NCBI GenBank assembly: GCA_963921425.1
Contig: OY992835.1
Location: forward strand, 15,872,001-15,936,000
Origin: Dryas octopetala
Lineage: Eukaryota > Streptophyta > Magnoliopsida > Rosales > Rosaceae
Length of the DNA stretch: 64,000 bases
Direction of reading: 5' to 3'
Shown here: piece by piece, positions 24,101 through 33,813 of the stretch
How the letters are laid out: each line of letters begins with the position of its first letter
How positions within the stretch are numbered: position 1 is the first letter of the stretch
Notes under the pieces: generated by a model
Told to the model about the DNA's origin: nothing
Seen by the model: only the letters and a program-made list of their open reading frames with translations
Database searches by the model: none
Made by a program: the position numbers and the translations under genes

Positions 24101-27100
24101 ACAAAAGATAGTTATGCATTTGAATTGCACCAAACCTTTGCTAATGGCAGAGAAGAAGAAAGCTTCTCAAGAAGCAATGGAATGGCAAATGGCTCAAATA
24201 AAGGTGTGGACGAGAATGCTGACTGCAGAAAGACAAAATTTAGTTTAAATATATTGCATGTGAAGATCACATAGGTAGTTATATACATAAGTAATAAATA
24301 ACTTCTAATATCACATGATGCCATCTTACTCAATTGCCTCATCAAAAAAGCACACAATAAACTACTGCAATAAAAATATAATCTTTCTCATGCACACAAC
24401 AAGTACAGTTTTCCTTCACTCCAGATCCCTTAATGTTTAACCAAACATTTGAATAGGTTTCAAAGCTATTGGTTATTTCATATAAAATTCTAAAGCCTTG
24501 GGTGTACACTTCCTGCAGAGATGAAGAAAAATTGAGACAACTACACAAACTGAGATGAAGAAATATTAAGGAAAGGCAGATGTGAACCCGTAACTTCTAA
24601 TATAGGGAACTAAACTGCAACATGAAATTCCCAAAAAGAGCATTCTCACATGTGCCTAGAGTAAAGAAATCAACAAAGAAGCTGTACCCCACCATATAAT
24701 GAACATAACAAAGTTCAGAATGCCAGAGAATCATAGCATAGAAAAATTCAGGCAAAAGATTAAGAACGAAAGTCATTGAAAGGGCAGCAGCGGTTTCAGT
24801 GAAAGCATACCATTAGTGCCTTCGAGAGGTCATCCCTTCTCACATCAGTGTCTTCATCTTTCAGCTGGACAATGTATAGAATAAAAACCACATATCACAT
24901 ATCAATGAAATCAGAGAGTATGAGATTGTAAAGAACTGAACATGTGGCATATGTAGGCAAACAAGGAGACAAGTAATCTATATTCTATATGATATATATA
25001 TATATAAACCAACAAAACAGAAAGCCACAACTGTGATTATCTTCAACGGCATACCAATTTCAATGAGACTGGAACAAACGAGAAACCATAAAAATTCGAA
25101 CCATAAACCCTAAACCCTAAACCCTAAACCCTTAAAATATATATATATATATAGAGGCCCCTTCCGTTGAGGTATACCTCATCTTAAACATTATGAGGTA
25201 TGGCTTGTGGGACCCACTCCGTATTGTAATTCGATAATCGAAGCGTCTATTTTTTAAGTCTATATACAAGGATCATCCTTGCAAAAAATTAGGTAAATCA
25301 GAATATATAAAAGATTATATATATGTAAAAGATTATCTTTTTCATTTTAGTTTTGAGAATTTAATAGGGCACGGAGAAGTAGATGAATTGAATAGATTCT
25401 ATCAATATAACATTGTGTTGCAGGTGGCAGAAGAGAAAGCAACAATTGATTATTCTACTATTGCAGAATGACACCATGAATCTCTTCTAGAATAACTACT
25501 AAGAGATCAAAATTCTTTAGCCTCGAGCAGAAATGACATGGATAATGGTGATGCACCATTGCAAGAAACTGGCAGTGCAAATTGTTTTGAATCTTTTGAT
25601 AAAAGACATAAAGTAAAGGATATCAAGGTACCACCTGAATAAATAGTAATTTGAGTCATTAATTTTGGCAACTGCAGCAGTTGAGAGCTGTTAGGCCCGT
25701 TACATGTAATGTCATTGTTCACATCTAGAAATAGGTTTATAGGTTGGTATACTTAAGATGAACAGTGTATCATATAACAGATGGAACAATAGTCTTACGG
25801 GCTGTCAGGCTAGTCACAACAGAGTTGTAAGGGTTATAAGTACCATAGATCACCAATCAGGCAACTACAGTAACATATTCATAAAATAAAAACAACTTTA
25901 ATGAAATTTAACAATAAATCACTGGCACATACATAATCTCATTAACAATTTGACAACTCAATTGTCTGGGTGGAGACATCCTAATTGAACAGGAAACATT
26001 CCACTGGTAAAAAAGGCTTACATGCATCATTAGTCATTTCCAAGAGGTGGCTTCAGAGAAGACCAAGATATCAAAAAGTTCCGTCACATCTATACATAAT
26101 GCAATTTAAGAAACTAATTTTAGAATTTTTATTCATAATGCTATAAAATAGTTTACACAGATACACTTTTAAAAGTAAATAAAAAAATTAGTCAAAAATT
26201 CAACCAAAAGGTAAAGATAAGCTTACGTGAGTAAAATGAATGGGAAAGTAACATCCCAATAATTCAAATAGCTCTCCACAAAAGCTTGCAAGTGGCCCAG
26301 ATGGCTCTGGAAATATTTGAACCAGAGCCTCAACAATATGAAATGTTAACATTAAGCAATGAGGATCCTTTTCTCCATCAATAGCTTCACAAATCCCATA
26401 AAAGAGGACTTCACCCTGGACAATGGAGAACAAACTGATCAGCATGTTACCGGAATCACTGCAAAATTACTAGGTAAAGTAGACAGAAATCAGTTGAAAC
26501 CTCCATGTATAAGGTGCACACACATGCATGCCTGTGCAGAGAGAGAGAGAGAGAGAGAGAGAGAATTGAGTCATGAGATGACTGAAAACTATCAAATAGT
26601 TCAAAAATGATAGACTGTGTTAAGGAGAGCAATGATATTAAATTGAATCCCAAACAGACACTTGTAACATGACCATGACAATGAGTTTCAGGTTCTAATT
26701 TGGCCTGTATAAAGCAACCCAGACATTCTCATTAATTGAATAGATGTCCATTGAATTCATAGCATTTATTTTAGTCCAAGTTCTTCTTCCAAAAAAATTT
26801 CAGGTCATTCATAAAGTTGCAATGAGAAAGGAAACAGCTAATTGGCTATGTATTGTAATCAACCAGGGTTAAGGTGATAGTATCAGGCATCTTTCCTTTT
26901 TCCCATAATTTTCATCATATACCACTGAAAAGATTATAAAAACCGATATAGTAAGCAGACCAAATTTATGCAGACAGAACACAAACAAGTTGAAGGAAGC
27001 AAAACAGAAATAATACCATTGAAGCAACCTCATTGGGATGACGTTCTAAAAGACATTCCAAAAGCTCAAAGCAAAGCTGCAATAGAATTTGGACATGGCA

Positions 27101-28473
27101 GTCAAACAGTTTGTTTTCACAAGTCATTGGCTATACATTTAACAGCAAGCAGTAACTTTTTAATGTCTTAGACATTAAGATCATCCATAGTCCTACCTTT
27201 CTGTCATGCTGCCCTAAAGATTGCACCTGTAGGGTCTGTATGTAAGACTGAGCAACCACTTTTGCATCACTAGCAGAGACCGTTCCAGCATTAACTTTCC
27301 TCCTGAGCAGTGCCAAGCAACCAACAAGTGCACCACGTAAAGCTTTCCAATCTGCCTGATATATGAATAAAATCACTAGTTTACTTTTGAGAAAACAAAA
27401 TATGACATTGCAAAAAAGATGTTGCAGAGGAAAAAAGTCAACGCACCAGTCTGTCTGTGAAGAATCCTATCAAGCTATGAATAGTTGCATTATCCAGTGG
27501 CTTTGATACAAGACCTGTTAGAACTTCTGCTAGAAGAAGAATGCCTGAAGAAGAATACCATGTTCCAAGAAACTTTCAGATCTTGTCGTTAGGTAATCAG
27601 AAACAATCTACAATCTAGAGTAACACTCTTTGAAAAATTTATTAGAGAAAGAACAGATTATGTAACTTTAGTATGTGTACAATGTTATAGAGGAGAACTT
27701 ATGCATGGTTACAGATTTATTGTAGAAGCCCAAGACGTTTACTCTTTCTCATAGTAAGACTTTTTAGTCTAAGAATAAGTGTCCATGGTAGTTAATTACA
27801 TCATTAGTAATTTATTTTTGGGTTTTCCAAAAGTTCTAAAAATTTAAAAAGACATAAAAGTTACCCCGAGCACGGATCACATTATCCGTAGTGGTCAAAT
27901 ACATCCTCATCTCTCTCACCTATTCCGAAACACAGAAATTAGAGACAACAAACCAATTGAATTAAACCGGAACATAATGGAAAATGAAAAGATTTAACTG
28001 TACCAGCACTTCAATAGTTAATAAGTCACTCTTCACGAGAGAAATGATTGAATTCAAGCTTGCAGCCTGTAAAGCACACACATTTTCAGCTTCAAACCAT
28101 CCTAACCCGAAGCAGAAACATGAAATAAACTCATATATATAGGTTACATAGTGCTACAGTACTTGGAATTAATATATGTTTTTTATCAAAGTACCTACCA
28201 CCAAGCAGGCCAAAAGTGAATTCAAAACTCCAAAATAACAAGAAAAAATAAAAAAAGATTCATAATTTAGTTAGAATTCTTATTGTTTAACACTTTTTTT
28301 TTTTTACTTTATATTTCCGAGCAGCCAAACATAGCATTAAGGAACTGAAACTAGTAGAGAATTTTCACTAAGAAATTCTAGAAACTGGAGGAAGCGTGAA
28401 CCTGCTGGGTAGGAGAGCGAGACGTGTCGACGTAAGACTCAATGTGCTGAGTCAATTCGCTCGGTTCCACCAT
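18127..28473 (-). CDS. MMS19: MMS19, cytosolic Fe-S cluster targeting factor
   Basis: Eighteen coding exons on the - strand: 28402-28473, 28004-28066, 27865-27919, 27447-27544, 27197-27355, 27017-27076, 26227-26415, 24811-24864, 24136-24222, 23296-24013, 21676-22055, 21303-21376, 20490-20598, 19397-20289, 19183-19258, 18990-19101, 18767-18843, 18411-18491; then 18256-18335 and a 28-nt last exon 18127-18154. The sum is 3465 nt, 1154 residues, normal for plant MMS19/MET18. It is a HEAT-repeat scaffold that hands Fe-S clusters to DNA polymerases, helicases and demethylases. Diagnostic stretches are MVEPSELTQHIESYVDTSRS at the N terminus, ICEAIDGEKDP and FAIPLLLEKLSSSLP in the N-terminal region, and the C-terminal segments SDSEVCLNRKFHAITRPLYK and DDPKRAVRQEAVRCRQAW. 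The last exon is the least certain part: retention of its intron would end the protein at 18243-18245 as QAWLVI. Introns carry a MITE, a telomere-like tract and a (GA)n repeat. Confidence 0.93.
22491..22826. mobile_element. Foldback MITE in an MMS19 intron, 336 bp
   Basis: The left arm begins GGAATGCTATCCACCTTCT and the right arm ends with its exact reverse complement AGAAGGTGGATAGCATTCC. Pairing continues almost to the centre (GATCGGAACCGTTCATTTTTT against AAAAAATGAACAGTTCCGATC), so a transcript would fold into a long hairpin. It sits in the intron 22056-23295. No target duplication could be made out. It is related to the element at 41633-42026. Confidence 0.75.
25104..25131. repeat. Interstitial telomere-type repeat (TAAACCC)4
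   Basis: Four perfect tandem copies of the plant telomere heptamer lie in an MMS19 intron, immediately followed by an (AT)n run at about 25138-25153. Confidence 0.9.
25153..25345. mobile_element. One-armed MITE relative
   Basis: GAGGCCCCTTCCGTTGAGGTATACCTC starts a segment containing TCTATTTTTTAAGTCTATA, AAGGATCATCCTTGCAAAAAATTAGGTAAATCAGAA. This matches in order the arm of the MITE at 22491 (TCATTTTTTAGAT...GATCATC...CAAAAAATCAACTAAATCGGAA). A second arm was not found, so it is a fragment or a solo arm. Confidence 0.45.
26538..26564. repeat. (GA)n microsatellite in an MMS19 intron
   Basis: Perfect AG run of about 13 units between MMS19 exons 6 and 7. Confidence 0.9.
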
Positions 28474-29690
28474 TGTTAGCGAATAAAGAGGTTTCAGGGT
28501 TTTAGGAAGTGTTGAAGAAAGGTGTTGAAACAAACGAGTCACCCAGTCGGAGAGACCTAAAACCCCAAAGTTTTTTTCTTTTTTCTTTTTTCTTTTTTTT
28601 TTTAACAAAGCCAAAAGTTTAAGTGAAAACCCCCTAATTTTTCAATTTGTTCTCTTGGAGTCTTGGTGAACAATTTTTCATTTATATGTTAGTTATTAAA
28701 GTAATATCATTTTAGTCGTGGCGTATTTTTTTTTTTTGGTATGTATGTGATATATAGGACTTATAATTCTAGTGGTGAAGCATTTTTCTTTTCTTTTTTT
28801 CTGAAAAAAAAAAATAAAGCATTTTTCTTTGTCATGAAACGTTGACATATCCACCTCATTCCCCAACCTAGTGATAAAGCATTTTACCCCACAATAAAGA
28901 GTTCGAATTTTATGGAATTTTTACTCTTCTTCCCTTGAATAAGAAAATGGCATTTTTTTGTTTGATAACAATGAATCAAATTGCACAGATGACATTTTTA
29001 AAAATAAGAGAACGGTTCCACTTTGCACCATCTGCTGCTTTATTGCAATGTTCTTACATGAAAAACCCTTCTTTTGACTGCAAACTTCGATGCTTGTGGC
29101 TAACTTTCAGCTTAATTGGAATTTATTTTATCGGAATGCTAGCCTTCAGTAATTTGTGCAATTTCTTTGAACATCCAACAACAAAGATTGCCACCTGAAC
29201 ATTGTTATCATGGACATGGAAAATGGATGGACCAATGCTTATTGAGCCCCTCTGATATTGGATACTTGAAATTCATGATGTAACTTGCATGTTGCAGTTT
29301 ATGCCACCAGTTTGTATGGTTGTATGTGGGTGTGGCAATAGGTTGCCAATCTTATTATGAGACTTAGATTTCGTTGACCCTTGGAAATTAGAAGTCAAAT
29401 CTTGCAGATGTATAAGCTTCAAGTTTATTTGTAATTGCTGGTTCATGAACAAAGAAACAGAACTACAATGAGACAGAAAGATATAACAGCCAAGAGAGGC
29501 TTACAAAAAAGATGAATTTTACAACACACTACTCTGCAAAATCACATGTGTTGCTGGTGGTATTGATGTTGTAGGGATACAAAATTACATGAGCTAAGCT
29601 CTTTATGCTTCTAAAGATATAGATGAACCACCTTGTACAAATCACAATTTCTGAAAGATCCACGAAAAATATTTGTTCAAAAGCCAATTG
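28474..29690. other. Spacer between MMS19 start and the D-box gene end
   Basis: Both flanking genes are on the - strand, so this holds the MMS19 5' UTR and promoter and the downstream gene's 3' UTR. A poly-T/A patch lies at 28570-28605. CCTAGTGATAAAG and GAGTTCGAATTTT at about 28868-28913 resemble A and B boxes of a degraded tRNA-derived SINE. No open frame has a convincing translation. Confidence 0.45.
28860..28925 (+). mobile_element. Possible degraded tRNA-derived SINE
   Basis: An A-box-like CCTAGTGATAAAG and, about 36 bp later, a B-box-like GAGTTCGAAT. A similar A-box-like TTCTAGTGGTGAAGC occurs about 100 bp upstream. Boundaries and target duplication are not visible. Confidence 0.3.
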
Positions 29691-31462
29691 CTAATGTCCA
29701 TCACAAGAAGCCTCATCCAATCGGTCAAGAAATCCTTTATGAGTTCCAAAGTCGTTAAGACAAAGCTCATTCGTAGAAGCTGCTTCAAACTTTGTCCACA
29801 ACTCCCTCTTTAGAGTATTCTCACCAGGATGTTTGCCTGTCCGAACAACTCTTTCAGGTTCTTTCCAGATGGGAGTGCTTTCAATCAGTGCAAAGCTGCC
29901 ACCCACAGCCTCTGTGACAAAAGAAAGGATTTGAATCAAAACATGTCCAGTATGCTATATTGCTATCTGTGTGCTCACCCGAAAAAAAACTAGTAAAGGA
30001 GTAAACAATGAATAGCCAATACCTTTGGGACAAGTTGTCTTGGTCTGATGACTGCTGCCTCCCTGCCCATCATTTTTGTTTGACAGAGATAAATTCACTT
30101 GCTTATCTAAAAGACAGCTGGTTACTGGCAAGTGGCAATCTGTAGCAGCATTGTCCGAAGACTTTTCATCAGGCGGCTCCAGCAAAACACAAGTTTTGGG
30201 AGGTGACATACACCAATCTGGTGATGCTTCTACATCTTTCTTTCTAATTTCTGGTTTATAGGACTTTTTTAGCGCCAAGAGCTCTGGATACCTGAAAGCT
30301 AGATCCTCGGAAGCTTCGCTGTCAGAGGAATCACTGTAATTACTGAACCCAACTGGAAATGGGGTGGACCTTCGAACAACCCCATGAAGGCCCTTGCAAC
30401 CAGGAGGAGACTTTTCATCAGGCGACTCCGAAACAGGTTCAAGCAAAACACAAGATTTAGGAGGAGACATTTTCAGGCATGGAGTCATGACATTCACAAC
30501 CATGGACCCCCTTCTTTTCGAAAACATAGGTGTAGAAACAAACCCAGACTCAAGAGTGCCTCCTGTTTCAGTAGCAACTGAATCAGATGGCTTACTTGGA
30601 GTTGCCTTTGTCGTTACACAGTCAAGCAAATCATCATCTGTATCTTCAAAAGTAAGATTAAAGAATGGTAGCCTATCAGTAGTATTATTAGAAGTAACCC
30701 TTTCGAATACCAACGACTTAGAAGGCATTGGGGGTTTGGATGATAGAGACTTCGATATGGGCAGAGGGGTAAGCATAAACAGATGCCTTCCTCTCTCGAT
30801 AGTGCAGTCAGCACGCCAAGACACAAGGGGAGAAGGCGAGATTAACGAGTCCAATTCGTCCTGTTCGGGACTCTCAATCTCGCCACTTTCGACTCCGTTT
30901 ACAGCAGACCGCATAGGAGTGGAGAGTGCCCTCTGAAATCTGGGCACCCATGGCTGCAAAATTGCATAAATTTGAACATCAAATTGGCCAAAATACGATG
31001 TATAATACAATGTGTGGCTAAGAATTGAACAACCTTCAAAGAGGAAATCATTTCAGACAAGAAATGTGTGAAGGATTCAACTTCGTTGCTTGCTGCTGCT
31101 GCTGACTTGGATATAAATGCTTGCACAACAAGCTCATCAATCTGCCCATTCAATACAAATCAACAAAAACACACAGAAAATTTCCAGATCAAATTTTTCA
31201 AGAACGAGAATGTTACCTGGTTAATTAGGGAAGAGAGATCGGACTGAACGAGCAAGAGGCGATCGAGAGCATCGTCGTTTCGGTCCTCTTCGTTTTCTTC
31301 TTCTTCTTCTTCGACCCTAGGCCTCTGGCTGTGTTCCTCCTTGTCTTTCTTCTTCGCGGTGGCTACGGACTTCGAGAATCTTCCGCCACCATTGCCGTTC
31401 GATACGTCCCTCAGCGCCTTCCTCACAGTCACCGACCTCGCCCTCTCTTCGTTCCTTGGCAT
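29691..31462 (-). CDS. Unassigned plant protein with D-box-like motif and many S/T-P sites
   Basis: Four exons: 31217-31462, 31034-31141, 30023-30953, 29691-29911, giving 501 residues with every phase closing. I cannot assign a family. The N terminus carries RKALRDVSN at residues 14-22, which fits the APC/C destruction box RxxLxxxxN exactly. Next come a Lys/Glu-rich stretch with a poly-Glu run (about 44-60) and a helical segment over exons 1-2 (about 63-118). Exon 3 encodes a Ser/Pro-rich, probably disordered region with about a dozen SP or TP sites. The 12-residue motif MSPPK(S/T)CVLLEP occurs at 280-291 and 367-378, each followed closely by PDEKS. The basic C terminus (TPIWKEPERV, ELWTKFEAAST) looks conserved in style. 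This composition suggests a cell-cycle protein phosphorylated by CDKs and destroyed at mitotic exit, but that is inference. Confidence 0.8.
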
Positions 31463-31786
31463 CTCTGTCTCTCTCTCGCGCTCTCTCTGTCACTCTGCCT
31501 TTTGAATTTCACAAGGGCCCGCTCATTTCTACCTATATTTTACTGGGTCAGTGAGTCCACTCGGAAGAGTAATAACACGGGCTTTCTCAATTAAAAGCCC
31601 ATTACACTATTGGGCCATAGTAAAAGCCCATTACAACCCAACCCACCACATACCTGAACCTAGACGCAATTCCCGACAAGGTACACACAGCTCCACACTA
31701 TCACTCCCCCAGAAACCTCATTCCACTCACAAATTCTCATCTCGACACTGCAAGCCGCCGCGTCAACCACACGCGCCATCTCAATC
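31463..31786. promoter_or_regulatory. Compact bidirectional promoter
   Basis: Only 324 bp separate the divergent ATGs of the D-box gene (-) and the dioxygenase (+). The central part has TGGGCC (31611-31616) and two AGCCCATTAC words (about 31597 and 31626), plus GGGCTTTC near 31580. These are site II/TCP-type and related elements, frequent in promoters of proliferation and housekeeping genes. A pyrimidine-rich CTCTCT leader precedes the - strand ATG. Confidence 0.6.
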
Positions 31787-32987
31787 ATGGCGGGAACTTT
31801 TGTGGAAATCCAAATCCCACAGCAAAAGCTCTACAACGGAATCCAATTCCCGGCGGTTATATCTCCGGGTCCCACAGTTCCCTTCACTCTCTATCCTCTG
31901 ACCAAAACCGTCGAAGCCCAGAAACCGTATCTTGAGGCCCTGCTCAAAAAGTCCGGGGCCGTACTCTTCAGGGGCTTTCCCGTAAATACAGCCTCGGACT
32001 TCAACGACGTCGTCGAGGCCTTCGGCTTCGAGGAGCTTCCCTATGTTGGCGGAGCCGCTCCGAGAACCAACGTTGTGGGTCGGGTTTTTACCGCCAACGA
32101 GTCCCCACCCGACCAGAAGATTCCATTTCACCACGAAATGGCTCAGGTACTTCCGTAATTTACTCAAACTTTCTGGGCACTCTTTCATTTTCAACTGCAG
32201 TTACTTCTTGAAGTAGCTTATTATAGGATGATGCGACATGTCGTTTTTGTTGTTTTTTATAGTAATTAATAAACTTGTTCCGTTGTTCGTAACCGTGATA
32301 AGTGATAACATATCAACGTGGTACGACGGTCTCACAAAAATCTGTTTATGTTGTAACGACATGTCGTTACAGGTACCAGAGTTCCCATCCAAGTTGTTCT
32401 TCTTCTGTGAAGTAGAGCCTGGAAGTGGGGGAGAGACTCCCATTGTTCTGAGCCACATTGTGTACGAGAGGATGAAAGATAAGTACCCAGAATTCGTCGA
32501 CAAACTGGAGGCTCACGGCTTGTTATATACGCGGGTATTAGGCGAAGACGACGACCCTTCTTCTCCAATTGGCAGGGGCTGGAAGTCCACATTCTTGACC
32601 AAGGACAAGAGCATAGCTGAGCAAAAGGCTGCTAAGCTTGGCATGAAGTTGGAGTGGTTGGAGGATGGAGTGAAATCGATAATGGGACCAATCCCAGCCG
32701 TCAAATATGACAGCACAAGGCAGTGCAAGATTTGGTTCAACAGCATGGTAGCAGCATATACAGGGTGGGAAGACGCAAGGAATGACCCGGTGAAGGCTGT
32801 CACGTTTGGAGATGGCAGCCCATTGCCCACGGATATCATCTACGACTGCCTGAAAATTCTTGAAGAGGAAAGTGTTGCCATCCCTTGGCACAAAGGTGAT
32901 GTTTTGCTGCTGGATAACTTGGCTGTCCTTCACTCCCGGAAATCGTTCAGTCCACCTCGCAGAGTCCTAGCTTCACTCTGCAAGTAG
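31787..32987 (+). CDS. TauD/TfdA-family Fe(II)/2-oxoglutarate dioxygenase (clavaminate synthase-like)
   Basis: Two exons, 31787-32146 and 32373-32987, encode 324 residues. The sequence matches the plant clavaminate-synthase-like protein typified by Arabidopsis At3g21360. Members couple oxidation of an unknown substrate to decarboxylation of 2-oxoglutarate; the plant substrate is not known. Metal ligands are visible as HxE at His115-Glu117 (FHHEMAQ) and His307 (DNLAVLHSRK). The 2-oxoglutarate-binding arginine is probably Arg317 in PPRRVLASL. Other hallmarks are GAVLFRGFPV near residue 55 and GGETPIVLSH after the intron. There is no signal peptide, so it is probably cytosolic, although a peroxisomal or plastid location cannot be ruled out. 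The single intron ends in a 20-bp palindrome. Length is close to the family norm. Confidence 0.92.
32352..32371. repeat. 20-bp perfect palindrome across a splice acceptor
   Basis: TGTAACGACATGTCGTTACA is its own reverse complement. Its last base is the A of the acceptor AG at 32371-32372. The core CGACATGTCG occurs again at 32234-32243 near the middle of the same intron. Confidence 0.9.
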
Positions 32988-32992
32988 TTTAG

Positions 32993-33031
32993 ATGTATGT
33001 ATGTATGTATGTAATTATGTATGTATGGATG
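32993..33031. repeat. (ATGT)n microsatellite in the dioxygenase 3' UTR
   Basis: An interrupted run of TATG/GTAT tetramers begins about six bases after the stop codon. Confidence 0.85.
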
Positions 33032-33813
33032 TACTTCTCCCTTTTGGAGAGAAAGGGAAATGTTGCTACTGAGACCCCTGCATAAGAGGTCAGATGCTAA
33101 TATATGCAGGCGTCTTACTTGTTTGTCCATGTCAGGTTAAGGTATGTGTTGACAGAGCTTGTACAATCCTATTTTAATAAGCATTTGATATAATGATATA
33201 TGGTTTAGCATTAAGCTTGTTTCATTCAAAATTTCTGTGTTTTTAAATAACTTTCCATTCGTTTTTTGAGTTTTTACCAATATTTTGGTTGATGTTTCCG
33301 TAAACCTGAACTATGTACTGACATTTTCAGCCATGAATAAAACCATCCCATTTTAATAACTGTCATATGTTAAATTAAGAAGCTCAATGCTTTTAGAGAT
33401 CCAAGATGAAAACATACTGCAGCCACTTGCATTATCACAGTATATATTTAGAGTATAGGCTTGTAATAGAAAATCCATGTACAATAGGGTCAAAATATAA
33501 ATAACGATAATTTGATAATATTTAGCTACTGAAAGCTTAGTTGTATTACAAGGAAACAACCCTTCCTCAGCTCTTCTATCACATCTTAAGTTAAATCAAA
33601 ACTTTCCCACAAATGACACTACAAAGAATAAAACATCTAGGGTGGGGGAAGAAAGAAACAAACGAAAGAGCAAGAAAGAAAGGATGACGTAAATACCACC
33701 ATCTCCCCACTATATATGTGCTGCTATATACATAACCATACAGATAAAAAAAAAGAGGCAAAAGAATGAAATATTTGAAGGCCAATTGGGTTGAAAAGGA
33801 AGTTGCTGTTTCA
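33032..33813. other. Convergent spacer between the dioxygenase and LYK3
   Basis: About 780 bp with the two facing 3' UTRs. The region is AT-rich, with no gene, no RNA gene and no definable repeat beyond the adjacent microsatellite. Confidence 0.5.

Noticed and set aside
30394-30936. 180-codon open frame on the + strand
   Set aside because: It is the antisense shadow of exon 3 of the D-box gene, whose own frame has matching splice phases and motif repeats.
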